Positions 57,946-64,000 of a stretch of DNA of 64,000 nucleotides are shown here, piece after piece. Source of the stretch: Vulcanimicrobiota bacterium. Its GTDB lineage: Bacteria > Vulcanimicrobiota > Xenobia > Xenobiales > JADMJV01. The notes below the pieces were generated by a model that was not told the origin of the DNA, made no database searches, and was given only the letters and a program-made list of their open reading frames with translations. A program made the position numbers and the translations under genes. The first letter of the stretch is position 1. The number at the start of each line of letters is the position of its first letter. Location: assembly GCA_019637395.1 (NCBI GenBank), contig JAHBVR010000012.1, positions 248,001-312,000 on the forward strand. The letters run 5' to 3'.

Positions 57946-58188
57946 GGCTCTGGCCAACACGGCCGGGGCTTACCCCCGGCGCGCCCGAGATCCTCTCCTC
58001 TTCGGAGAACGCCCCATCTTCATCTCCCCTTAACCCGGGAGGGAAGGCGGCTTGTCGCCTGATCAATTGCGCACCAGCGTCTGATCCAGCAGAGCATCTT
58101 CAGCAGCTCGCCGAGAGGGCCTGTCAATAAGAGACCGGGTATCACTTCGCAGGCGAAGATTTCACTTCTCCCTATCGTTAAAAATCTG

Positions 58189-58233
58189 CAGTATGTCCAT
58201 AAATATTGGACATACTGCCCATAAATGGATAAA
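58189..58233 (+). promoter_or_regulatory. Operator and promoter of the AbiE-type toxin-antitoxin operon
   Basis: A perfect 11-bp inverted repeat, CAGTATGTCCA (58189-58199) and TGGACATACTG (58207-58217), separated by TAAATAT. TTGGAC (58206-58211), 16 bases, then GATAAA (58228-58233) forms a plausible promoter with its -35 box inside the right arm. The start codon at 58242 lies only 9 bases after the -10, so the message may be leaderless. AbiEi antitoxins bind such repeats to repress their own operon (family knowledge). Confidence 0.72.
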
Positions 58234-58241
58234 CTAAAACG

Positions 58242-58892
58242 ATGCTACTGACCGCTATGGATCTTCGGGAGCGGGTAAAGTTGGATTGGCTGGATTATCA
58301 ACAGCTCACCACGCTCCTGAGCCAGTATTCCAAGCCTCGAGACCGCATCAGTGCTTTTCTCGCGGAGGGGAGCCTGATTCGAATCCGTAAGGGACTTTAT
58401 GTATTCGGAGAGCGTTATCGGCGCGCCCCGATCCCTCGCGAGGTTCTGGCTAACTTGATCTACGGACCGTCTTACTTAAGCCTCGACTTCGTATTGAGCC
58501 ATTGCGGATTGATCCCAGAAAGGGTTGACGAAGTAACTTCCGTTACCACCGGAGAGAAGAGGGTTTTTGAGACTCCCCTTGGGGTGTTTAGCTACCTGCC
58601 GCTTTCCCTGCATCGCTATACACCGGGCATGCAATGGGTGGCCGGCGGCGACACAAACCATCTGGCGGCTTCGCCAGAGAAGGCGTTAATCGACAAACTC
58701 TGGAGCGATAAGCGCTACAAACCGGGCGGGCGCCAAGATTTTGAGGAGTACCTGCTGCACGACCTGCGACTGGACGAAGCCTCGTTGCGCACCCTGGATC
58801 GGGCCAGACTGGCCCATATCGCCAAGGCTTTCCGGTCCAGGCGAGTGCAACTCTTGATCAAATACTTAGAAACGGAGATAGATCATGAATGA
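58242..58892 (+). CDS. abiEi: AbiEi-type antitoxin of a type IV toxin-antitoxin system
   Basis: A 216-residue protein with the architecture of AbiEi: an N-terminal winged helix (WLDYQQLTTLLSQYSKPRDR, FLAEGSLIRIRKGLYVFGE) and a C-terminal domain (PSYLSLDFVLSHCGLIPE, VTSVTTGEKRVFETPLGVF, ASPEKALIDKLW). It acts as both repressor and antitoxin without binding the toxin stably (type IV, family knowledge). No ribosome site precedes ATG 58242, nor ATG 58257, which fits a leaderless transcript. It overlaps the toxin gene by eight bases. Confidence 0.9.
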   Translation: MLLTAMDLRERVKLDWLDYQQLTTLLSQYSKPRDRISAFLAEGSLIRIRKGLYVFGERYRRAPIPREVLANLIYGPSYLSLDFVLSHCGLIPERVDEVTSVTTGEKRVFETPLGVFSYLPLSLHRYTPGMQWVAGGDTNHLAASPEKALIDKLWSDKRYKPGGRQDFEEYLLHDLRLDEASLRTLDRARLAHIAKAFRSRRVQLLIKYLETEIDHE

Positions 58893-59745
58893 AGCGATCG
58901 AGCAAATGCTGGCGCGCTATCAGCTGGTGACCCGAGAAGATTCGCTCAATGCGTTACGCGAGATCCTCCAGCAAATCGCCCTGCTTGGACTCTGGCGGGG
59001 CAAGTTCTTCGAGCACGCCGCCTTTTACGGCGGCACCGCCCTGCGCGTGCTCTACGGTCTTGACCGCTATTCGGAGGACCTTGACTTCTCGCTGCTTGAG
59101 TCCAATCCGGCCTTCACTCTGGAAACCTACCAAGAGTCGCTGTGCCGAGAACTCTTGAGCTTTGGATTCGAAGTCAGCTTTCAGGTTCAGCGCAAGAACA
59201 ACTCCGCCATCGAGTCCGCTTTCCTGAAAGCCAACACCCTGCAGCACCTGATCTTGATCCGGGCCACCCACCTGACCGGGCAACTGCACCGCGACGAAGT
59301 GCTGAAAATCAAATTGGAAGTCGATACCGATCCTCCAGCCGGATTCGCCACAGAAAGCCGCGCAATTTTGCTGCCGGTGCCATTTTCCGTCAGAGCCTAC
59401 AGCTTGCCCGACCTTTTTGCGGGAAAAATGCACGCCCTGCTGTGCCGAAAATGGAAGCCGCGCGTCAAAGGCCGCGATTGGTATGATCTGGTATGGTATC
59501 TGGCTCGCCACCCCCGCCTGCATCTCGCCCATCTGGAACAACGCCTGCGAGCATCCGGGCACTGGGAGGGTTCCACCCCGTTTTCCAGGGTTAACTTGCT
59601 GGAACTCTTGGACCAGACCATCGCTCGAGTCGACCTGGAGCAAGCCCGCCAGGAAGTGAGTCGATTCGTCCGCGATCCGTCCTCTCTGCAGGTGTGGTCC
59701 GAACCGTTCTTCCGGGAAATCATCGCTCGCATGGAAACGGTTTAG
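58885..59745 (+). CDS. abiEii: AbiEii-type nucleotidyltransferase toxin
   Basis: A 286-residue protein with the AbiEii/AbiGii nucleotidyltransferase signature: GGTALRVLYG and RYSEDLDF (motif GG(S/T)...DxD-like with the acidic pair), then KIKLEVDTDPPAG (third catalytic acidic strand), and the family motif LPDLFAGKMHALLCRKWKPR followed by KGRDWYDLVWYLAR. All key motifs look intact. It modifies tRNA or related substrates to stop growth during phage infection (family knowledge). GGAG lies upstream of the ATG. It forms an operon with the antitoxin. Confidence 0.92.
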   Translation: MNEAIEQMLARYQLVTREDSLNALREILQQIALLGLWRGKFFEHAAFYGGTALRVLYGLDRYSEDLDFSLLESNPAFTLETYQESLCRELLSFGFEVSFQVQRKNNSAIESAFLKANTLQHLILIRATHLTGQLHRDEVLKIKLEVDTDPPAGFATESRAILLPVPFSVRAYSLPDLFAGKMHALLCRKWKPRVKGRDWYDLVWYLARHPRLHLAHLEQRLRASGHWEGSTPFSRVNLLELLDQTIARVDLEQARQEVSRFVRDPSSLQVWSEPFFREIIARMETV

Positions 59746-59775
59746 ACCCGCTGACGAATCGTGTATCTGCATGCC

Positions 59776-59804
59776 TTGACGACTGGCAGCCATGTGCGTA
59801 CACT
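59776..59804 (+). promoter_or_regulatory. Promoter of the Phd/PIN toxin-antitoxin operon
   Basis: TTGACG (59776-59781), 17 bases, then TACACT (59799-59804) makes a good sigma-70 type promoter, followed by AGGAGG and the antitoxin ATG at 59828. GTGTAT (59761) and ATACAC (59811) form a distant inverted repeat flanking it. Confidence 0.65.
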
Positions 59805-59827
59805 TCATGAATACACAAGGAGGAGAC

Positions 59828-60067
59828 ATGGAATCCGTCAACCTGCGCCAGGCCAGAGAACGGCTCAGCGAACTCATCCATGGGGCCGAATTAGGAGAGT
59901 CGATCACCATCACCCGCCGTGGCAAGAAAGTCGCCATGCTTGGCCCCGTCGCCCCCGAAGGCTACCCCCTCCCCGATCTGCAAGAATTCCGGGATTCTCT
60001 CATCCTTCCTGAGGGAGCCGGGCTCTCCGCCACAGTGATCGAGAACCGAGAACAAGAACGCTTTTGA
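59828..60067 (+). CDS. Phd/YefM-family antitoxin
   Basis: A 79-residue antitoxin. The N-terminal DNA-binding part is the standard Phd fold (VNLRQARERLSELIHGAELG, ESITITRRGKKVAMLGPVAP), and the C-terminal tail (LPDLQEFRDSLILPEG) would wrap the toxin. ATG 59828 is clearly chosen by the AGGAGGAG just upstream; a reading from 59792 would run through the promoter. The last bases overlap the PIN toxin start as TTGA. Confidence 0.92.
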   Translation: MESVNLRQARERLSELIHGAELGESITITRRGKKVAMLGPVAPEGYPLPDLQEFRDSLILPEGAGLSATVIENREQERF

Positions 60068-60495
60068 AAGCCTACATCGACACCAGCGTCCTGGCGGCCT
60101 ACTACTGCCCGGAGGCGCTGAGTCCGCTGGCTCAATCAAAGCTCACCAGTCTGCAAGTTCCCATCATCAGCCGCCTGGTTGACTTAGAATTCTGCTCCGC
60201 CGTATCCCTCAAAGTGCGCACGGGACAGCTTGATCCAACTGCAGCCAACCGTGTCCTCTCGCTCTTCGAAGTCCATAAGTCAGCCGGAGCCTATCAGTGG
60301 AGGGAAGTCGGACCAGCAGAGTATCAACTGGCCCGTCAGTGGGTGTCGCGGTTGACAACGCCACTCAGGACATTGGACTCACTTCATCTAGCCGTAGCCT
60401 TCACCAACGGAATCTCATTGTTGACTGCAGATTTCAAACTCTCCCGAGTAGCCAACGAGCTCGGAGTCACCTACCAATTTCTAGCGTCCCCCTGA
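60064..60495 (+). CDS. PIN-domain (VapC-type) ribonuclease toxin
   Basis: A 143-residue PIN-domain toxin. The conserved acidic residues are in place: Asp6 (MKAYIDTSVLAAYY), Glu42 (LVDLEFCSAV), Asp105 (LRTLDSLHLAVA) and Asp123 (LLTADFKLSRVA). It would cleave RNA, often tRNA, when freed from the antitoxin. The start TTG 60064 overlaps the antitoxin TGA. The operon sits 320 bases after the AbiE pair, giving two adjacent toxin-antitoxin modules. Confidence 0.93.
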   Translation: MKAYIDTSVLAAYYCPEALSPLAQSKLTSLQVPIISRLVDLEFCSAVSLKVRTGQLDPTAANRVLSLFEVHKSAGAYQWREVGPAEYQLARQWVSRLTTPLRTLDSLHLAVAFTNGISLLTADFKLSRVANELGVTYQFLASP

Positions 60496-60545
60496 AACCT
60501 TGCCCACACAGGGGGACAACCACCAAAAGGGTAGAACGGTGGCGG

Positions 60546-61946
60546 ATGTTTGGCTTTCTAAAAGGACCCGTTAAAGAATCTGACAAGACTCGAGACCAGT
60601 TGTTCGCCCTGGTGGAGCGAGACTTGCAGGTGGAACTGGGCGAGCTGTGCCGCCAAAAGAAAGACGAAATCATCCAGGAGTTTGCCGTCTGGCAGGCCGT
60701 CTCTCCCAAGCCCAAGATGGCGCAAAAATACGCGGCCGGTCTGCTGGGAGTAGCCCAGAAAATGGCCGAGCTCGGCGAGGACCGCCCGCTGGACATGCTC
60801 AATGACGGCAAGCCTTCCAGTTGGCGCTCGGGCTTGCGCCAGGCCACCGAATTGATGAAGGAACTGCGCTTCGCGGAGGCGGTGAAAATTCTTGAGCCGT
60901 TTCTGGTCACCGGCTATCAAGGCGCTCAAGAAGGAGCCGACCAGTATCAGGGCACGACCCTGGGCAAATTAGGCGAATGCGAATTTCAATTAGGCCACTT
61001 CGAGAAGGGCGAGGCTCACTTGCGTAGAGCCGTGGCCCTCTGTCAGAGCCAGCGGGATTGGGAAGGGGTCTACGCCAACCTGGGCCACCTCTATGAGTTG
61101 GAACGCTATCGAGGACAACCCGATGTCGCCCAAGGCCATGCGCTCACCTTGGGCAAGGCTCTGAGCGCGCAAGGCAAGGACCCCTCTCAGGCCAACGCCA
61201 ACGCGCGCGCCTGTCAGGCTCCTCCGGTCCGGGCGGTGGCTTCGCTGGGCGGGGTCCAGATGGAAGTGGACCAGCTCCCCAGCGACGCCGACCCCGGCCA
61301 GGTATCGTTTTTTCTGGCTCGTAACCGGCCCACGCTGGCTCTGGCCGCGGCTTTCACCGCTCAGGGCCGCCAGGCCGCCGAGCAGGGCAACTACGCCGCG
61401 GCTCTGGAGTCTTTTTCCAAGGCGGCTCAATTGGATGCCTACGAACCCGATTGTCGCCATCTGGCCGGACACTGCCTGCTGCACCTCAAGCGCTACGCGG
61501 AAGCCAACGCCTCTTACAAGCAGTTGGAACGTCTGGCGCCAGGCTGGTCCCAGGTCCGCCACGATAGCTGGCTGGCTCAGGAACTGGCAGCCGGCCGCAT
61601 TGGCCACGATCTGTGGCTGCTGGAACTCGAATTACTCGGGACAGCTCCTCCCCGGTTGGAGCGCGTGCTTGAGGGACTGGGTCAGTATCCCAAGCATGCT
61701 GCGCTGCATTTCGCCCACGGCCACGCCTTACTGGCCTCGGGACGAGAGGCGGAAGCGAATCAGGCCTATCAGCAGGCGCTGGCGCTGGCTGAAAACGAGG
61801 ACCTCAAGTCCCGTATTCTTTTGGCCGCCAGCCAGGTCGTCCCCAAAGCGGAAGTGCGCAAACAGATCCTGGGCCACCTGCTCAGCCTCAAACTCCCCAA
61901 CCTGGTGGCGGCCGCCACCGCTCGCTATCTGCTGCGACACCTCTAA
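60546..61946 (+). CDS. TPR-repeat protein
   Basis: A roughly 466-residue cytoplasmic protein with tetratricopeptide repeats: GTTLGKLGECEFQLGHFEKG, WEGVYANLGHLYELERYRGQ, AAEQGNYAAALESFSKAAQL, HLAGHCLLHLKRYAEANASY and ALLASGREAEANQAYQQALA. The N-terminal 100 residues are helical and distinct (MFGFLKGPVKESDKTRDQLF). A longer in-frame reading would overlap the PIN gene, so ATG 60546 is used. It probably serves as a protein-binding scaffold; no partner is evident. Confidence 0.82.
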   Translation: MFGFLKGPVKESDKTRDQLFALVERDLQVELGELCRQKKDEIIQEFAVWQAVSPKPKMAQKYAAGLLGVAQKMAELGEDRPLDMLNDGKPSSWRSGLRQATELMKELRFAEAVKILEPFLVTGYQGAQEGADQYQGTTLGKLGECEFQLGHFEKGEAHLRRAVALCQSQRDWEGVYANLGHLYELERYRGQPDVAQGHALTLGKALSAQGKDPSQANANARACQAPPVRAVASLGGVQMEVDQLPSDADPGQVSFFLARNRPTLALAAAFTAQGRQAAEQGNYAAALESFSKAAQLDAYEPDCRHLAGHCLLHLKRYAEANASYKQLERLAPGWSQVRHDSWLAQELAAGRIGHDLWLLELELLGTAPPRLERVLEGLGQYPKHAALHFAHGHALLASGREAEANQAYQQALALAENEDLKSRILLAASQVVPKAEVRKQILGHLLSLKLPNLVAAATARYLLRHL

Positions 61947-62014
61947 GTGGAGGGATAGCCCTGTTCCAGAAAGAATGCAGGTGGCTACTGGGGGAAAACT
62001 TGGAGGTATGAAAC

Positions 62015-62587
62015 TTGGCCATCCCGTCTATCGGCTCTTTTGGCACCCCCAGTCCTACCCTTTCTCCCGGCCCCATCGGCACGACCCTGAATTCCCCAGC
62101 AGCCCCGGCTGCTCCCACCGGTTCTGCGCCAGATAGTGTCAGCATCGGACCCGACGCAACCGAGGCCCCCGAGGCCGCCGGGGTGGTTTCCGGTCTGGCC
62201 AGCGCCTTCGGCCCGGCTCCTTCGGCTCCCTCAGCTGCTGGCGCTCAGCCCACCAGTGTGACCGATGCAGTTGCTCCTTCGGCTCCTTCCGCGGTGGGCG
62301 CTCAAGCCAGCAGCGTGACGGGCGCGGCTGCCGGAGCCTCTGGCTCTCCATCCTCTCCGGGTGCTCAGGCAACCGCTGGTTCCGGTCAGAACGCCCCGGG
62401 GACATCCTCTCCCTCGAGCTCATCCAGCAACAGTTCTTCGGCTCAGGGTGCCGCCTCTCAGGGTAGTACTTCCGGAGCCGGCAACGCCGGCGGCTCTAAG
62501 GGTGGCAGCGCCGGACCCGGCTCATCGGGCGCTTCCGATGCCGGCAAAGGCGACTCCGGCGGATCCAAAGGCAGCAGTTCTAAGTAG
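62015..62587 (+). CDS. Ser/Gly/Ala/Pro-rich low-complexity protein
   Basis: A 190-residue protein of very low complexity. Residues 1-100 are Ala/Pro/Ser-rich, with APSAPSAAGAQPTSVTDAVA and APSAPSAVGAQASSVTGAAA forming an imperfect tandem repeat; residues 100-190 are Ser/Gly-rich and end in KGSSSK. No signal peptide. TTG 62015 has GGAGGT seven bases upstream, a strong indication of real translation. Near residue 40 it has DSVSIG, similar to DSVQLG in the FtsH N-terminus. Possibly a disordered linker or surface protein; function unknown. The last eight bases overlap the opposing peptidase gene. Confidence 0.6.
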   Translation: MAIPSIGSFGTPSPTLSPGPIGTTLNSPAAPAAPTGSAPDSVSIGPDATEAPEAAGVVSGLASAFGPAPSAPSAAGAQPTSVTDAVAPSAPSAVGAQASSVTGAAAGASGSPSSPGAQATAGSGQNAPGTSSPSSSSSNSSSAQGAASQGSTSGAGNAGGSKGGSAGPGSSGASDAGKGDSGGSKGSSSK

Positions 62588-64000
62588 CCAGGTGGCGCTC
62601 CAGCCACTGTTCCATTTCCCATAAGCAATGGAGCACGGACTCGCGAGCGCGGTAACCGTGGTCTTCCAGGGGCAGAATGCACAGGCGGGCCCGAGCGCCC
62701 AGGCCTTTCAAGGCCTGGTAAAAGCGTTCGCTCTGCAACGGAAACGTTCCCGAGTTGGAGTCTTCGGCGCCGTGGATGAGTAGCACCGCGTCCTGAATCT
62801 GATCGGCCACGTGGAAGGGCGACATGTTCTGGTAGGTCTCGCGAGCCTGCCAGTAGATGCGCTCCTCCGCCTGGAAACCAAACGGGGTGAGAGTTCGATT
62901 GTAGGCGCCGCTACGGCAGATGGCCGCCTTGAAAAAGCGGCTATGGGCCAGCAGATTGGCGGCCGTGAAGGCTCCATAGCTGTGCCCGCCGATCGCCATC
63001 CGGGAGCGATCGCCCACGCCGCGGCGCTCCAGTTCGTCGATGGCGGCCTCGGCGCTATCCAGCAACTGCTTCACGTAGGTGTCATTGGGCTCTTCCTCGC
63101 CCTCACCCACCACCGGAAAACTGGGATCGTCTAAAACCGCATAGCCGAGCAGCGCGAAAAACAGCGGTCCGCCCCAGGACGGGTGAATATAGCGATACGG
63201 GCTGTCACGCAACTGCCCGGCGCGAGCGGCGCTTTTGTATTCGCTGGGATAGGCCCAGAGCAACCCCGGCAAAGGGCTGCCGTCATAATCGGGAGGCAGG
63301 TACAAAGTGCCGGTCAACTCGACGCCGTCGCGACGCTGATAGCGAATCAATTCCTTGCCCACCCGAGTCAGCATGGGCACGGCTGGTTCGATTTCGGTCA
63401 GTTCGCGGGCCTGCTGGTCGTGCCACAGCACCAGGTTGGGAGGGCGCGTCTGGCTCTCCCTCTGGAGCAAGATATGGTGAGCTTCGGTATCCAGCAGGCC
63501 GACCGGATAGTCGTAAAAAGGCGCGTCGCTATGGAAAAGTCGCTGGCTGGTCTTGGAAACCAGGTCGAAGCGGTCGAGAAACGGCCGCTCTCCCTCAGCC
63601 GAAGCGCCGGCCCCGACCAGATAGATGCTCTGGCCGCTGCGAATCAAGCGCTGCCGCCCCTGATCGTCCAGTTGAATCAGGGGACGGCCGGGATTGATGT
63701 AGTCATCCTCGCTGGAATACTCAAAGAGCAATTCACGCTGGCCGCGGCCCGGGAAAACGCGCCAGACCCTGCGGTTGCGCGTCTTCCACCAACCTTCCTG
63801 AACAATCGCCAGGTCATCGTCGCCAAAAGAGAGAGATTCGATACGGCCCGCCACTTCTAAAAAGACGCGCGCTTCCTCCCCTACCGCCTTCTGCATCAAA
63901 GCATCGCGAACCTCGGCCGGTTGGCGCGGATCGCCACCGTCGCGGGCTTCCAACCAAATCACCGTGCAGGCTTCATCCTCACGCCAACAGGCGTAACGAC
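62580..64000 (-). CDS. S9-family serine peptidase (5' end outside window)
   Basis: The C-terminal about 470 residues of a prolyl-oligopeptidase-family enzyme. The frame is open through the right edge; the sequence there (ACWREDEACTVIWLEARDGG) matches S9 peptidases upstream of the catalytic domain, so the GTG near 63962 is not the start. A beta-propeller remnant is followed by the alpha/beta-hydrolase domain with catalytic Ser in IGGHSYGAFTAANLL, Asp in HGAEDSNSG and His in LEDHGYRAR. It resembles the S9D/glutamyl endopeptidase-like branch. Whether it has a signal peptide cannot be seen. Confidence 0.93.
   Translation of the reverse strand, partial: RYACWREDEACTVIWLEARDGGDPRQPAEVRDALMQKAVGEEARVFLEVAGRIESLSFGDDDLAIVQEGWWKTRNRRVWRVFPGRGQRELLFEYSSEDDYINPGRPLIQLDDQGRQRLIRSGQSIYLVGAGASAEGERPFLDRFDLVSKTSQRLFHSDAPFYDYPVGLLDTEAHHILLQRESQTRPPNLVLWHDQQARELTEIEPAVPMLTRVGKELIRYQRRDGVELTGTLYLPPDYDGSPLPGLLWAYPSEYKSAARAGQLRDSPYRYIHPSWGGPLFFALLGYAVLDDPSFPVVGEGEEEPNDTYVKQLLDSAEAAIDELERRGVGDRSRMAIGGHSYGAFTAANLLAHSRFFKAAICRSGAYNRTLTPFGFQAEERIYWQARETYQNMSPFHVADQIQDAVLLIHGAEDSNSGTFPLQSERFYQALKGLGARARLCILPLEDHGYRARESVLHCLWEMEQWLERHLAT

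Noticed and set aside
57961-58188. tRNA or small RNA in the gap before the AbiE operon
   Set aside because: No cloverleaf, CCA end or conserved T-loop sequence could be found on either strand.
60297-60545. Extended N-terminus of the TPR protein
   Set aside because: It would lie over the PIN toxin gene in another frame; the ATG at 60546 gives a sensible start.

Overview
The window is about 60% GC and gene-dense, and comes from a diderm bacterium: it carries an LptD/OstA-type outer-membrane assembly protein, apolipoprotein N-acyltransferase, type IV pilus minor prepilins and a bacterial alpha-2-macroglobulin lipoprotein. Many genes overlap by 4 to 20 bases (GTGA or TTGA junctions), and GTG and TTG starts are common. 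Several proteins share unusual N-termini (Pro/Ala-rich, sometimes with a DSVxxG-type motif). I cannot name the phylum safely. A poorly sampled diderm lineage such as Eremiobacterota/Vulcanimicrobiota or Armatimonadota would fit, but this is an impression and not a measurement.

Layout. 1-2.4 kb: minus-strand minor prepilin operon (PilX-, GspI/PilV- and PilW-like). 2.6-10.9 kb: alpha-2-macroglobulin, acylphosphatase, a NlpC/P60-like protein with a Met/Gly-rich head, and a zinc-ribbon helical protein. 10.9-16.6 kb: lnt-cvpA-secreted protein operon, a secreted unknown, and LptD. 16.7-20.3 kb: nadD, rsfS, a copper P-type ATPase and a GNAT protein. 20.4-27.3 kb: a B-lectin protein and a phosphorelay locus (REC-Hpt, multi-REC-Hpt, and a hybrid kinase with REC-REC-Hpt). 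27.4-34.9 kb: FAD dehydrogenase, M42 peptidase, LysR regulator, and a MarR-GNAT/TylF methyltransferase operon with twin operators. 35.2-37.0 kb: FtsH-type protease with an almost absent periplasmic domain.

37.1-44.7 kb looks like a decaying accessory island. It is bounded by two arrays of about 60-bp palindrome-containing repeats in opposite orientation, with a two-unit remnant in between. It contains an XRE-nuclease fusion whose stop codon abuts the first array, an L,D-transpeptidase, several frameshifted genes, and an IS1182-family element inserted exactly at the junction of two genes.

44.8-57.1 kb: a WD40-like secreted protein and two translationally coupled giant paralogous proteins (about 1562 and 2097 residues). 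Each has alpha-helical repeats, a domain that looks like a catalytically dead lethal-factor-type metallopeptidase, one degenerate AAA module and two intact CbxX/CfqX-type AAA+ modules. This tandem pair and the inverted repeat arrays are the two most unusual things in the window.

57.3-64 kb: a membrane protein, an AbiE-type type IV toxin-antitoxin pair under a perfect 11-bp inverted-repeat operator, a Phd/PIN toxin-antitoxin pair, a TPR protein, a Ser/Gly/Ala-rich protein and the 3' part of an S9 peptidase gene that runs off the right edge.
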